Origin: Pseudomonadota bacterium
GTDB taxonomy: Bacteria; Pseudomonadota; Gammaproteobacteria; Steroidobacterales; Steroidobacteraceae
Direction: 5' to 3'
Assembly: GCA_023391815.1 (NCBI GenBank)
Contig: JAEWAF010000068.1
Span: forward strand, 1-46,858
Length of the DNA: 46,858 bases
The notes below the pieces were generated by a model. The model saw nothing but the letters and a program-made list of their open reading frames with translations. It ran no database searches and had not been told where the DNA came from. Below are positions 8,637 through 17,093 of this stretch, one piece after another. Position numbers and translations under genes: made by a program. Each line of letters begins with the position of its first letter. Position 1 is the first letter of the stretch.

Positions 8637-8975
8637 ATGAAACTCATCAGCGCAATCATCAAGCCGTTCAAGCTGGACGACGTTCGTGCCGCGTTGTCGG
8701 AGATCGGCGTGTCCGGCATGACAGTCACCGAGGTGAAAGGCTTCGGCCGGCAGCGCGGTCACACCGAGCTGTATCGCGGGGCCGAATACGTGGTGGACTT
8801 CGTCCCGAAGACTCGTATCGAAGTCGCGGTGAAGGATTCGCTGGTCGATCAGGTGACCGAAGCCATCATCAACGCCGCCAAGACCGGCAAGGTCGGCGAC
8901 GGCAAGATCTTCATCACCGATCTCGAGCGCGTCCTGCGCATCCGCACCGGCGAAGCGGACGACCAGGCGCTGTAA
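8637..8975 (+). CDS. glnK: P-II nitrogen regulatory protein (GlnK/GlnB)
   Basis: A 112-residue trimeric signal protein that reads 2-oxoglutarate, ATP/ADP and nitrogen status. It has the P-II start MKLISAIIKPFKLDDVR, the T-loop signature GHTELYRGAEY with uridylylation target Tyr51, and the C-terminal signature TGKVGDGKIF. The length is exactly that of the family. The start at 8637 is supported by AGGAG nine bases upstream and by the family N-terminus. No amtB follows, so the choice between GlnK and GlnB is open; the sigma-54-like promoter favours GlnK. A 9-bp stem-loop lies 14 bases after the stop. Expected partners are uridylyltransferase GlnD, NtrB, adenylyltransferase GlnE and AmtB. Confidence 0.95.
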   Translation: MKLISAIIKPFKLDDVRAALSEIGVSGMTVTEVKGFGRQRGHTELYRGAEYVVDFVPKTRIEVAVKDSLVDQVTEAIINAAKTGKVGDGKIFITDLERVLRIRTGEADDQAL

Positions 8976-8988
8976 GTCCGGCTCGCGA

Positions 8989-9011
8989 CAGGCGGCGGCC
9001 ATCGCCGCCTG
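8989..9011 (+). terminator. Stem-loop after P-II gene
   Basis: Perfect 9-bp inverted repeat CAGGCGGCG / CGCCGCCTG with a five-base loop, starting 14 bases after the stop. There is no T-tract, so it may act as a weak terminator or a 3'-end stabiliser. Confidence 0.45.
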
Positions 9012-9087
9012 CAATCATGCCGTGCGGTCACGGCAGTACTGATTCTTCGGTCGAAAGCGGCTCGGGCCCTTCGACTACAATGCCGCC

Positions 9088-10056
9088 ATGACCGGCATCA
9101 TTCGCTTCCACGAAACAGGCGGCCCCGACGTACTGCGTTGGGAATCCATCGAGCTTGGCGAGCCCGGGCGCGGCGAAGTCAGGCTGCGGCACGGCGCCGT
9201 CGGCGTGAACTTCATCGACGTCTACGAGCGCAACGGGCTTTATCAGAAGCAACTGCCCGCGACCTTGGGCAAGGAAGCCGCCGGCGTCGTCGAAGCCGTC
9301 GGTGCGGGTGTCAAACATGTGAAAGTCGGCGATCGCGTCAGCTACGCGCAGGGCTCCGGCGCCTATTCCGAAGCTCGCGTCATCTCCGCCGACGATCTGG
9401 TCAAGCTCCCGGACAGCATCGACGATCAAACCGCCGCCGCCGCGACCTTGAAAGGTCTGACCGCGCAAATGCTGTTGCGTCAGGTCCATCGCGTGAAGAA
9501 AGGCGACGTGTTGCTGGTTCATGCCGCCGCCGGTGGCGTCGGAACGATTCTGGTGCAGTGGGCGCGTCATCTCGGCGCGACCGTGATTGCGATCGTGGGC
9601 TCCGCTGCCAAAGCGGACATGGTGCGCGAGTTGGGAGCGCAACACGCGCTGCTCAGCGATGACGATTGGGTCGCTCAAGCGAAGGCGATCACCGGCGGGC
9701 GAGGTGTGACGGTCGCGTATGACTCGGTCGGTAAGGACACGTTCATGCGCTCGCTCGACACGATCCGCACGCGCGGTTTGATGGTGAGCTATGGCAATGC
9801 TTCGGGCGCGCCTCCGGCAATCTCGCCTTTGGAATTGTCGAAGCGGGGCTCGCTGTATCTAACGCGTCCTACGATGTTTCATTTCACGTCGACGCGCCAA
9901 GCGCTCACCCGCGCCGCGAGTGAGCTGTTCGATCTGTTGGGGCGCGGTGTGATCAAAGTGCAAATCGGCCAAACTTATCCGCTCAAAGAAGCGGCCCGTG
10001 CGCACACCGATCTTGAGGCTCGGCGCACGACGGGCTCGACCGTCCTGTTACCTTAA
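9088..10056 (+). CDS. qor: NADPH:quinone oxidoreductase (zinc-independent MDR family)
   Basis: A 322-residue cytosolic medium-chain reductase of the QorA type, using NADPH to reduce quinones or similar carbonyl compounds. The N-terminal GroES-like domain (about 1-120) contains VGVNFIDVYERNGLY, and the Rossmann domain has the glycine motif HAAAGGVGTILVQWA. The zinc-binding cysteines of alcohol dehydrogenases are absent, as expected for Qor. Length matches E. coli Qor (about 327). Its TAA stop shares two bases with the stop of the opposing glutathione S-transferase gene. The natural substrate is not known. Confidence 0.92.
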   Translation: MTGIIRFHETGGPDVLRWESIELGEPGRGEVRLRHGAVGVNFIDVYERNGLYQKQLPATLGKEAAGVVEAVGAGVKHVKVGDRVSYAQGSGAYSEARVISADDLVKLPDSIDDQTAAAATLKGLTAQMLLRQVHRVKKGDVLLVHAAAGGVGTILVQWARHLGATVIAIVGSAAKADMVRELGAQHALLSDDDWVAQAKAITGGRGVTVAYDSVGKDTFMRSLDTIRTRGLMVSYGNASGAPPAISPLELSKRGSLYLTRPTMFHFTSTRQALTRAASELFDLLGRGVIKVQIGQTYPLKEAARAHTDLEARRTTGSTVLLP

Positions 10057-10661
10057 GTCGAGGTGATCGGTGCCCAGCGCGGCTGCGAAGACACGCGGTC
10101 GCACCAGCTGCGAATGTTCGGATAAGGCGCGAGATCGAATCCGCCCTCGTGCGCGACATGCGTGTATGCGTATAGCGCGATGTCGGCGAGGGTGAACTGA
10201 TCGGCGACCAGATAGTTGCGCTCACGCAAGCCGTCCTCGAGCACGTCGAGCGCCGCGTAACCGCTCTTCTTTTTTTCGATCAATTTTTCGCCCAGTTCGG
10301 CGCGCGTCTTGCCCAGCATCTTCAGCCAGAAGCGCACGGTCCCGATGTTCGGCTCCAGGTTGTACTGCTCGAAGCACATCCATTGCCACATGCGGGCGCG
10401 TTGATAAGCGTCCTCGGGGATCAGCGCCGAGCCTTCGGCCAGGAACGCGACGATGGCGTGGCTTTCGGCCAGATAGCCTTTCTCCGGGATTTCCAGCACC
10501 GGAATGCGGCCGTTGGCATTTTTCGCCAGGAACTCAGGAGTGCGGGTCGCGCCAGTCTTGATATCGAGCTCGATCAGCTCGTACGGCAACGCCAGCTGCT
10601 TGAGCACCAGGCGCACTTTGTAGCCGTTGCCGGAGGGCAGATAGTCATACAGGCGATACAT
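10053..10661 (-). CDS. Glutathione S-transferase family protein
   Basis: A 202-residue cytosolic GST. The thioredoxin-like N-terminal domain runs from MYRLYDYLPSGNGYKVRL, where the Ser in PSGNG is the likely glutathione-activating residue, and includes the cis-Pro of NGRIPVLEI and the ESHAI glutathione contact. The C-terminal helical domain has FTLADIALYAY, the usual N-capping region. The start at 10661 has TTGGAGAGA just upstream; a longer frame to 10712 lacks family similarity. It is tail-to-tail with the quinone oxidoreductase gene, the two stops sharing TTAA. Role inferred from family: glutathione conjugation or peroxide/disulfide detoxification. Confidence 0.9.
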   Translation of the reverse strand: MYRLYDYLPSGNGYKVRLVLKQLALPYELIELDIKTGATRTPEFLAKNANGRIPVLEIPEKGYLAESHAIVAFLAEGSALIPEDAYQRARMWQWMCFEQYNLEPNIGTVRFWLKMLGKTRAELGEKLIEKKKSGYAALDVLEDGLRERNYLVADQFTLADIALYAYTHVAHEGGFDLAPYPNIRSWCDRVSSQPRWAPITST

Positions 10662-10808
10662 CGTCTCTCCAATCATCATCGTCGCAGGCGTAGGTTCCAG
10701 GCACGCGCTCAAATGAATGAGCGCGTCCTTTGAAACATCCTGCCCCGTGATGTTTGCGAAAGAACGTCGTGTCGCCCGTGGTCGGGCGCCGAAGCGTTGC
10801 GGACCCGG

Positions 10809-11315
10809 TCAGGCGCGGAGCGTGGTCGCTCCCCGCAGAATCGCCAGGGCACCGCTGCGCACGACTTCGAGTACTTCGCCGAGATTCCCCGCTTCGGCAA
10901 TGAACCTGTTGATCTGCGCTTCGCTATCGGTCAGTTCGACGGTATAGCTTTCCGAGTCATCCGACAAGACTCTACCGCCAGCCTTTTGCACGGCGGAGTT
11001 CACATTCGCCAGCTGCGAGGCCGGCACGCGCAGTTTCAGCAACAACAATTCGCGCTCGACGTGCTGGTCACGCGTGATGTCGTCGACGTTCACGACGTCG
11101 ATGAGCTTGAGCGACTGATTGACGATTTGCTGAACGACCGCTTCGGTGCCGGTGGTGACCAGCGTGAGACGCGACACGGTCGGATCCTCGGTGGGCGCGA
11201 CGTTCAACGATTCGATGTTATAGCCGCGCGTCGAGAACAGACTGGCAACGCGCGTGAGCGCGCCGACTTCGTTCTGCAACAGGATGGAGACGATGTGGCG
11301 CTTGCGGGAGCTCAT
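10809..11315 (-). CDS. ilvH: Acetolactate synthase small (regulatory) subunit
   Basis: A 168-residue regulatory subunit of acetohydroxyacid synthase, conferring valine feedback control and full activity on the large subunit in branched-chain amino acid synthesis. The N-terminal ACT domain begins RHIVSILLQNEVGALTRVAS and includes RGYNIESLNVAPTED; the C-terminal ALS small-subunit domain follows, with RELLLLKLRVP. Length matches IlvH/IlvN. The start at 11315 gives the family N-terminus SSRKRHIV with AAGGG about eight bases upstream. It is transcribed away from the large-subunit gene 252 bases off, whereas ilvIH/ilvBN are normally one operon. Confidence 0.93.
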   Translation of the reverse strand: MSSRKRHIVSILLQNEVGALTRVASLFSTRGYNIESLNVAPTEDPTVSRLTLVTTGTEAVVQQIVNQSLKLIDVVNVDDITRDQHVERELLLLKLRVPASQLANVNSAVQKAGGRVLSDDSESYTVELTDSEAQINRFIAEAGNLGEVLEVVRSGALAILRGATTLRA

Positions 11316-11519
11316 CGCGGTGCCCTTCGATGTGGCGGGGGTGGTCCAAGCCCCGGACTGGGGCGTCACAATAGTAGTCATCGATTCGCGCCAGCGGCTC
11401 GAGTGAAAGGGTCGGGAAGCATACGGGACTGACCGGTCCTGCGCCTAGGCGCTGCCCCGACGCCCAGTGCCAAATAGACGATGCACCGACCTTGCTGTAC
11501 GCTGCCCCGGTCGCATAAA

Positions 11520-11554
11520 CCCGGTCGCGTTCGGCGCATCGGGCGCATTTTTTT
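11520..11554 (+). promoter_or_regulatory. Terminator-like hairpin ahead of ilvB (possible attenuator)
   Basis: An imperfect hairpin (CCCG...CGGG enclosing GCG-TTCGG-CGC) is followed, after CGCA, by seven T residues (11548-11554), 14 bases before the chosen ilvB start. The shape suits an attenuator, but no leader peptide rich in Ile/Leu/Val codons was found, and the hairpin lies in frame with a longer ilvB reading. Low confidence. Confidence 0.3.
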
Positions 11555-11567
11555 CCGAGAACCAGTC

Positions 11568-13418
11568 GTGAAACACAGTCCTGCCGCGCTCTCCGCCGCC
11601 AGCCATCCGCTCGCCGGCAAGCAGATGTCAGGCGCCGAAATCATCGTCCAGGTGCTCGCCGACGAAGGGGTCGAGACCGTCTTCGGCTACAGCGGCGGCG
11701 CGATCCTGCCGACATACGACGCGATCTTCGTTCACAACCGCGACGGCGTGAAAGAAGGCGCCAAGCCCATGCCGCTGGTGGTGCCGGCCAACGAGCAGGG
11801 GGCTGGCTTCATGGCCGCGGGCTATGCGCGAGCCACCGGCAAAGTCGGTGTCTGCGTGGTGACCTCGGGTCCGGGTGCGACCAACACAGTCACGCCGGTC
11901 CGCGACTGTATGGCGGATTCGGTGCCAATCGTGGTGATTTGCGGCCAGGTGCCGACCGGCGCCATCGGCAGCGATGCGTTTCAGGAGGCGCCGGTGGCCA
12001 GCATCATGGGCTCGGTCGCCAAGCACATTTTCCTGGTGACCGACGCCGCGAAGCTGGAAGCCACGGTCCGAACCGCGTTCGAGATCGCGCGCACCGGCCG
12101 GCCGGGTCCGGTGGTCATCGACATTCCCAAGGACGTGCAGAACTGGCGCGGCCCGTTCCAGGGCACTGGCCGGCTGCCCGTGCCCGGTTATCGACATCGC
12201 ATGAACCGACTCCTGCGCAGCGTCCTTGCCGACACGCAATGCGCCGAGTTCTTCAACATGCTCGGCGAAGCCAAGCGGCCATTGATCTACGCAGGCGGCG
12301 GCGTGATTCAGTCGGGCGGTTCGGCTGCGCTGCGCGAGCTGGCACTCGAATTCAATATTCCGGTCGTGACTACCTTGATGGGGCTCGGCGCGTTCGACAC
12401 GACGCATCCTTTGTCGATGCGCATGCTCGGCATGCATGGCGCGGCGTTCGCGAACTATGCGGTCGACGATTGCGACTTCCTCATCACGCTCGGCGCGCGC
12501 TTCGACGATCGCGTCGCCGGCAATCCGTCGAAGTTCGCGCCGAACGCGCGGCGCATTGCCCAGATCGACATCGATGCCTCCGAAGTGAACAAGGTGAAGT
12601 CGGTCCATTGGCATCACGTGGGCATGCTCCCCGAAGCGTTGCGCACGCTGCTGGCATACGGCCGGCGCGCCAATTTCAAACGCGACTGGTCGGAATGGCT
12701 CGAGCATTGCGCGCGCCTGCGCCGCGAGCACGCGATGAACTACGATCGCGCCAGCACGCTGATTCAGCCGTATCACGTCATCGAAGAGATCAACCGCCTG
12801 ACCAAGGGCGACGCCATCATCAGCACCGGCGTCGGTCAGCATCAGATGTGGTCGGCGCAGTACTTCGATTTCCGCAGCCCGCGCCTGTGGCTCACCTCGG
12901 GCAGCATGGGCACGATGGGATTCGGCTTGCCGGCCGCGATCGGCGCGCAGATCGCCAATCCCGACAAGCTGGTCATCGACGTCGACGGCGACGCCAGCAT
13001 TCGAATGAATCTAGGCGAGCTGGAAACGGTCACGACCTACGATCTGCCGGTGAAGATCGTGGTGTTGAACAACTGCGGCGACGGCATGGTGAAGCAGTGG
13101 CAGAAGTTATTTTTCAAAGGTCGTCTGTCGGCCAGCGACAAGTCGCTGCATAAGAAGGACTTCATCAAGGCCGCCCAGGCCGACGGCTTCCCGTGGGCGA
13201 TGCGCCTGGAGCGCAAGCAGGATGTCGAGCGCATCGTGCGGGAGTTCATCGAGTTCAAGGGACCGGCATTCCTCGAGGTCATGATCGACCCCGATGCCGG
13301 CGTCTATCCCATGGTCGGTCCCGGCCAGGCCTATGACGAAATGATCACCGGCCAGCACATCGCGTCCCGCAACTCGCCGACCCGGATCCGTCCGCCGGAC
13401 GCGTCCGAGATGTTCTGA
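11568..13418 (+). CDS. ilvB: Acetolactate synthase large (catalytic) subunit
   Basis: Thiamine-diphosphate enzyme of about 616 residues that condenses two pyruvates to acetolactate, or pyruvate and 2-oxobutyrate to acetohydroxybutyrate. The TPP-binding N-domain has FGYSGGAILPTYDAI and the activating Glu in NEQGAGFMAAGYARATG. The central FAD/Rossmann-like domain has LGARFDDRVAGN, and the C-terminal TPP motif includes VDGDASIRMNLGELETV. The start is uncertain: GTG 11568 (used here), ATG 11481 upstream in frame, or ATG 11625 directly before the conserved SGAEIIVQVL. The domain itself begins after 11625. The small subunit gene diverges upstream, and ilvA lies 17 kb away on the same strand, so the pathway genes are scattered. 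Confidence 0.93.
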   Translation: MKHSPAALSAASHPLAGKQMSGAEIIVQVLADEGVETVFGYSGGAILPTYDAIFVHNRDGVKEGAKPMPLVVPANEQGAGFMAAGYARATGKVGVCVVTSGPGATNTVTPVRDCMADSVPIVVICGQVPTGAIGSDAFQEAPVASIMGSVAKHIFLVTDAAKLEATVRTAFEIARTGRPGPVVIDIPKDVQNWRGPFQGTGRLPVPGYRHRMNRLLRSVLADTQCAEFFNMLGEAKRPLIYAGGGVIQSGGSAALRELALEFNIPVVTTLMGLGAFDTTHPLSMRMLGMHGAAFANYAVDDCDFLITLGARFDDRVAGNPSKFAPNARRIAQIDIDASEVNKVKSVHWHHVGMLPEALRTLLAYGRRANFKRDWSEWLEHCARLRREHAMNYDRASTLIQPYHVIEEINRLTKGDAIISTGVGQHQMWSAQYFDFRSPRLWLTSGSMGTMGFGLPAAIGAQIANPDKLVIDVDGDASIRMNLGELETVTTYDLPVKIVVLNNCGDGMVKQWQKLFFKGRLSASDKSLHKKDFIKAAQADGFPWAMRLERKQDVERIVREFIEFKGPAFLEVMIDPDAGVYPMVGPGQAYDEMITGQHIASRNSPTRIRPPDASEMF

Positions 13419-13523
13419 CAGACACGCCGCGATGGGCAGGACGCCCGAATGCAGCGGGGCGCATGGAGGTGCAGCAGCTGCCCGATCGCTCCGGTCGGTG
13501 CCTGTCCCCAACTGATTTTCGAA

Positions 13524-13546
13524 AGCCCGGTTTGTCGAACCGGGCT
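13524..13546. terminator. Stem-loop downstream of ilvB
   Basis: Perfect 9-bp inverted repeat AGCCCGGTT / AACCGGGCT with loop TGTCG, 105 bases after the ilvB stop. On the plus strand no T-run follows; on the minus strand it is followed by a TTTCG-AAAAT stretch. It is a plausible ilvB terminator or 3' boundary. Confidence 0.5.
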
Positions 13547-13807
13547 CGGTCCCGCCTTGCCGCCAGTTGCCACCCGGCCTTCCAACTCGCCCTGCGGTCA
13601 CCCTCACAAGCCGCGCGCTCCGACTGCATCGTGAAATCTCGCGGCTAAGTTGTTGCTCGCACGCTGCATCCATACCCAACGTTGGAAATCGACATTCCCT
13701 GAATACCAGAGCAGGACTCTCCCGGTCCAGGCGGCTGTCTTAAGACGGCCATCTGTTGTAAACACACAGCACGACCGTCACATATCGGTGTTCAATTTAG
13801 ACGGAAA

Positions 13808-13823
13808 TCACACTCCTGTGTGA
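13808..13823. promoter_or_regulatory. Palindromic operator candidate upstream of TonB receptor gene
   Basis: TCACAC-TCCT-GTGTGA, a perfect 6-bp inverted repeat with a four-base centre, about 230 bases before the receptor start. The arms have inverted polarity relative to a CRP site (TGTGA...TCACA). The regulator is unknown. Confidence 0.35.
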
Positions 13824-14053
13824 AGTTTGTATTACGAGAACAACAAAACCCTGTTTGACATTGGAAAGCGCTTGACGGCGGTTACATGAATACCGCAGTT
13901 TCCAATCCCGTAAAAAATGCCGACGGACGCGGCTCGACTGCTGCGTGAATCGGACACCGCTGAAACGTATTGGCGAAAGATTTCGAAGTTGTCTTCCGGG
14001 GTGCTGCGGCCGGGCGGATGCACCGGTTTGCCCGGACTATGTCAGGAGGATTC

Positions 14054-16999
14054 ATGAGTTCGTATTTACGTTCGACTGTTCACACCGCTTTGCTGGCGAC
14101 CGCCCTGGGCTCCGGTGTGGCATCCGCGGCCGAGCCGCAACAAACGACCTTCATCGAAGAAATCGAAGTGATCGTCGTCACCGGTTCGTACATCGAGGGC
14201 GCCGCCGAGGACGCCGCGCTGCCCATCGATGTGTTGCGAGCGGAAGATCTGGCCAAGCAGGGCTCGCCCAGCATGGTCGAGTTGATCAAGCAGATTCCGG
14301 CCGTGCAGGGTGTCGTGGGCGAGTCGAATCAGTTCAGCGCCCCGAACACTTCCGGCACCGCGAACATCAACCTGCGTGGCCTCGGTGGCGTGCGCACGCT
14401 GGTACTGATGAACGGCCGTCGACTGGTGCCGTCGCCCGCCGGCACGATCGGCTATGACGTGAACCTGTTGCCCACGGCAGCGATGGGACGCATCGAAGTT
14501 CTGAAGGACGGTGCCGCGGCGACTTACGGCTCGGACGCCGTCGCCGGCGTCGTCAACTTCATCACCAAGCGCGGCTACGAGGGATTGAACCTCGAGGGCT
14601 CGTACAACTACATCGATGGCTCCGACGGCGACTACAGCGCCAACGCGCTGTGGGGCATGAAGGGCGAGAGCTGGGATGTGTTGATCGCTGGCGGCTATCG
14701 CCATCGCTCCGAGCTGTCCACGACCGATCGGGATTTCGCGATCCGTCCGATCACCGAGAATCCGAACGGCGGTTACTCCGGCTTCGGCAATCCCGGCCAG
14801 ATCCAGTACGAGAACGCCGCCGGCGCATTGATCGGCGCGACTCGTGACCCCGGTTGCGCGCCTTCGGGCAATCTTCCTACTACGACGTCGTCGGGCTCGC
14901 TGAACTGTACGTTCCAGTTCACGCCGTTCGACAATCTGGTCGAGCGCGAAGAGCACTACAACGTCTACACCGAATTCAACAAGCTGTTCGGCGAGAGCAC
15001 CGAGTTCCACTTCGAAGCGATGTATGCCGTGCACGAGACGCCCGAGGAAAACTCCTCGCCGTCTTACGCGCCCAACCTCGGCCCGACGCTCGATGCCAAT
15101 GGCAACCTCACCGCGCCGGACTTCGACGTTCCGCTCAACAACCCGGGCATGACCGAGACGCTGCGTAACCAGATCCGCGCGCAGCTGGCCACTCTGCCCA
15201 ACGCAACGGCCGCGCTCGCTGCATTCAACAACGCCGCGCGCTATCGCATGAGCGGTCTGACCTGGCGTCCGTTCGGTGCCGGCGGCAATCCGCTCACCGG
15301 TGAAGGTAAGCAGGACGAGCGCAACTTCGACGCGTACCGCGTCTCGACCAGCCTCAAGGGACAAACCGATATCTTCGGTTGGGACGTGGGCGTGACCTAC
15401 ATGGAAACCAACCGCGAGGTCATCACGCCCGACATCATCACCACGCGCTTGCAGGCCGCGTTGAATGGTTTCGGCGGGCCGAACTGCACCGGCGCCACGC
15501 CCGGCGCGAATGGCTGCTTGTGGCTGAACCCGTTCTCGACCGCCGTGCAAATGAATCCGGCGACCGGCGTCGTCAACAACGCGACCTTCGATCCGAACAC
15601 GGTCAACACGCCGGAGCTCGCCGGCTGGCTGTTCCAAGACAATCAGTACAAAGACACCGCGACCACGTTCGTCGTGGACGCCGTGCTCAACGGTCAGTTG
15701 CCTTTCGGCTTCTCGGCGGGCGAAATCGGTTGGGCGGCGGGCGCGCAGTTCCGCGAGGAAACGCTCGAGCGCGATCCGAACGATCTGACCGACGTGACCA
15801 AGAACCCCTGCGTGGATTCGCTGTCCACCGGCAACATGAACTGTACGGTGCAGTCGGGTGTGTTCACGTTCCTCGGCCCATTCGCGCCGCTGGATCTGTC
15901 GCGTGACATCTCCGCCGTGTTCACCGAATTGAACGTCCCGGTGCTCGAGAGTCTCTCGGCGCAGGTCGCGTTCCGTTACGAGGATTACGGCGGCTCGGTG
16001 GGCTCGACCACCAATCCCAAGCTCTCGGTGCGCTGGCAGGCGCTCGACTGGCTCACCTTCCGTGGTTCGGTCGGTACCACGTTCCGTGGTCCGCAGCAGA
16101 CTCAGCTGGCGAATCAGACCGCCACCGTGCTGACCTTCATTCCGGCCGCGGGCGGTTATAAATCGATCGACAACTCCGGCGATCCGAACCTGAAGCCGGA
16201 AGAGGCGACCACCTTCAACGTCGGCACCATCGTCAAGGCCGGCAACTTCACCGCGACCGTCGACTACTGGAGCTACGACTTCACCGACTCGCTCGAAACG
16301 GAAAGCGGTGCTGAAATGGCCGCCGTGCTGGCGGCTGCCGCCAACGGTTGTACCGATCCGGCGCTGGCCGGCCTGCGTTCGCGCTTCCTGTTCCAAGGTG
16401 GCTGCGTCACCAATCCGGCCACCGGTCGCGTGAGCTATAACAATCTGATCAAGATCAACACCAAGACCATCAACGGTCCGGATCAGAAGCTGTCCGGCAT
16501 CGATCTCGGTACGTCGTATCTGTTCGACAACCTGTTCTTCGGCACCGACTTCCTGATCGGCGCCGATGCGACGTACACGCTGGAGTACGAGCGTGAGGCC
16601 TCATTCGTCGAAGGTGTGCAGATTCAGGCTGCGGGTGACTTCGCCGGCACGCGCGGCGCTTCGGGCCTGGGCGCGGGCTCGCTGCCTCAGCTGCGTGGCG
16701 CGGCGTACCTCGACTTTTCGCGCGAAGGTCAGGGTCTGCGGCTCACGGCCCGTTACATCGACGGAGTGGAAGACATCCGCACCAGCCTGACTCCGGGCCC
16801 GGGTGTCGAGGTCGGTTCGTTCCTCACTTACGACGCCGTGTATCGTCTGTCGTTGCCGGAAGAGACCACGATCACGGCATCGGTGATCAACTTGACCGAC
16901 CGCGATCCGCCGCTGGCTCGTCTGGACCTGAGCTACGACCCGTTCCTGGCGAATCCGTACGGCCGTTATTTCAAGCTGCTGCTGAACAAGAAGTTCTAA
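14054..16999 (+). CDS. TonB-dependent outer-membrane receptor
   Basis: Outer-membrane active transporter of 981 residues, powered by TonB-ExbBD. After a signal peptide (LLATALGSGVASAAE) comes a TonB-box-like stretch (EEIEVIVVTGS), the plug domain (about 50-170, with NINLRGLGGVRTLVLMNGRR and the segment VLKDGAAATYGSDAVAGVVN) and a beta-barrel ending in ...FKLLLNKKF with the terminal aromatic residue. The start has AGGAGG four bases upstream. The architecture is that of the large receptor class common in Steroidobacter, xanthomonads and sphingomonads, which often import complex carbohydrates or other large substrates. No adjacent hydrolase, sensor or inner-membrane transporter identifies the ligand. 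A strong terminator follows. Confidence 0.93.
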   Translation: MSSYLRSTVHTALLATALGSGVASAAEPQQTTFIEEIEVIVVTGSYIEGAAEDAALPIDVLRAEDLAKQGSPSMVELIKQIPAVQGVVGESNQFSAPNTSGTANINLRGLGGVRTLVLMNGRRLVPSPAGTIGYDVNLLPTAAMGRIEVLKDGAAATYGSDAVAGVVNFITKRGYEGLNLEGSYNYIDGSDGDYSANALWGMKGESWDVLIAGGYRHRSELSTTDRDFAIRPITENPNGGYSGFGNPGQIQYENAAGALIGATRDPGCAPSGNLPTTTSSGSLNCTFQFTPFDNLVEREEHYNVYTEFNKLFGESTEFHFEAMYAVHETPEENSSPSYAPNLGPTLDANGNLTAPDFDVPLNNPGMTETLRNQIRAQLATLPNATAALAAFNNAARYRMSGLTWRPFGAGGNPLTGEGKQDERNFDAYRVSTSLKGQTDIFGWDVGVTYMETNREVITPDIITTRLQAALNGFGGPNCTGATPGANGCLWLNPFSTAVQMNPATGVVNNATFDPNTVNTPELAGWLFQDNQYKDTATTFVVDAVLNGQLPFGFSAGEIGWAAGAQFREETLERDPNDLTDVTKNPCVDSLSTGNMNCTVQSGVFTFLGPFAPLDLSRDISAVFTELNVPVLESLSAQVAFRYEDYGGSVGSTTNPKLSVRWQALDWLTFRGSVGTTFRGPQQTQLANQTATVLTFIPAAGGYKSIDNSGDPNLKPEEATTFNVGTIVKAGNFTATVDYWSYDFTDSLETESGAEMAAVLAAAANGCTDPALAGLRSRFLFQGGCVTNPATGRVSYNNLIKINTKTINGPDQKLSGIDLGTSYLFDNLFFGTDFLIGADATYTLEYEREASFVEGVQIQAAGDFAGTRGASGLGAGSLPQLRGAAYLDFSREGQGLRLTARYIDGVEDIRTSLTPGPGVEVGSFLTYDAVYRLSLPEETTITASVINLTDRDPPLARLDLSYDPFLANPYGRYFKLLLNKKF

Positions 17000-17051
17000 C
17001 GGCAAGCGAGAGAGGAGCGACCGGCGATCACGGATCAGATCGCCGGTTGGA

Positions 17052-17082
17052 AATGGGGCCGCTTTTCGGGCCCCATTTTTAT
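17052..17082. terminator. Rho-independent terminator after TonB receptor
   Basis: AATGGGGCC / GGGCCCCATT stem with a GCTTTTC-type loop, followed by TTTTTATT. The complement also ends in AAAAAT, so it can serve both the receptor gene and the convergent TetR gene, whose stop lies at 17094. Confidence 0.85.
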
Positions 17083-17093
17083 TGAGCATCCTT

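Larger units (their letters stand above)
13419..14053. other. Long intergenic region between ilvB and the TonB-dependent receptor
   Basis: About 635 bases with no convincing coding sequence; the short frames here lack family similarity and good ribosome sites. It holds a strong stem-loop after ilvB (13524-13546) and an inverted repeat TCACAC/GTGTGA (13808-13823). TTGACA at 13855-13860 lacks a matching -10 at normal spacing. AAAGCGCTT near 13865-13873 vaguely resembles LacI-family operators. The segment from 13640 on is richer in A/T than its surroundings, as expected for a promoter region. Confidence 0.5.

Noticed and set aside
11481..11567. Leader peptide for ilvB attenuation
   Set aside because: The frame from ATG 11481 is in phase with ilvB, has no run of Ile/Leu/Val codons and no stop before the gene.
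13419..13700. Short frames on both strands after ilvB
   Set aside because: They lack ribosome sites and protein-like composition, and they overlap the ilvB terminator stem.
13861..13880. LacI-family operator (GGAAAGCGCTTGACGG)
   Set aside because: Only the AAGCGCTT centre is palindromic; the outer bases do not match, and no LacI-type regulator is in the window.
14066..16396. Long minus-strand frame (776 codons) opposite the TonB receptor gene
   Set aside because: It is antisense to a clear receptor, rich in Arg/His/Gly in the way GC-rich shadow frames are, and has no domain.
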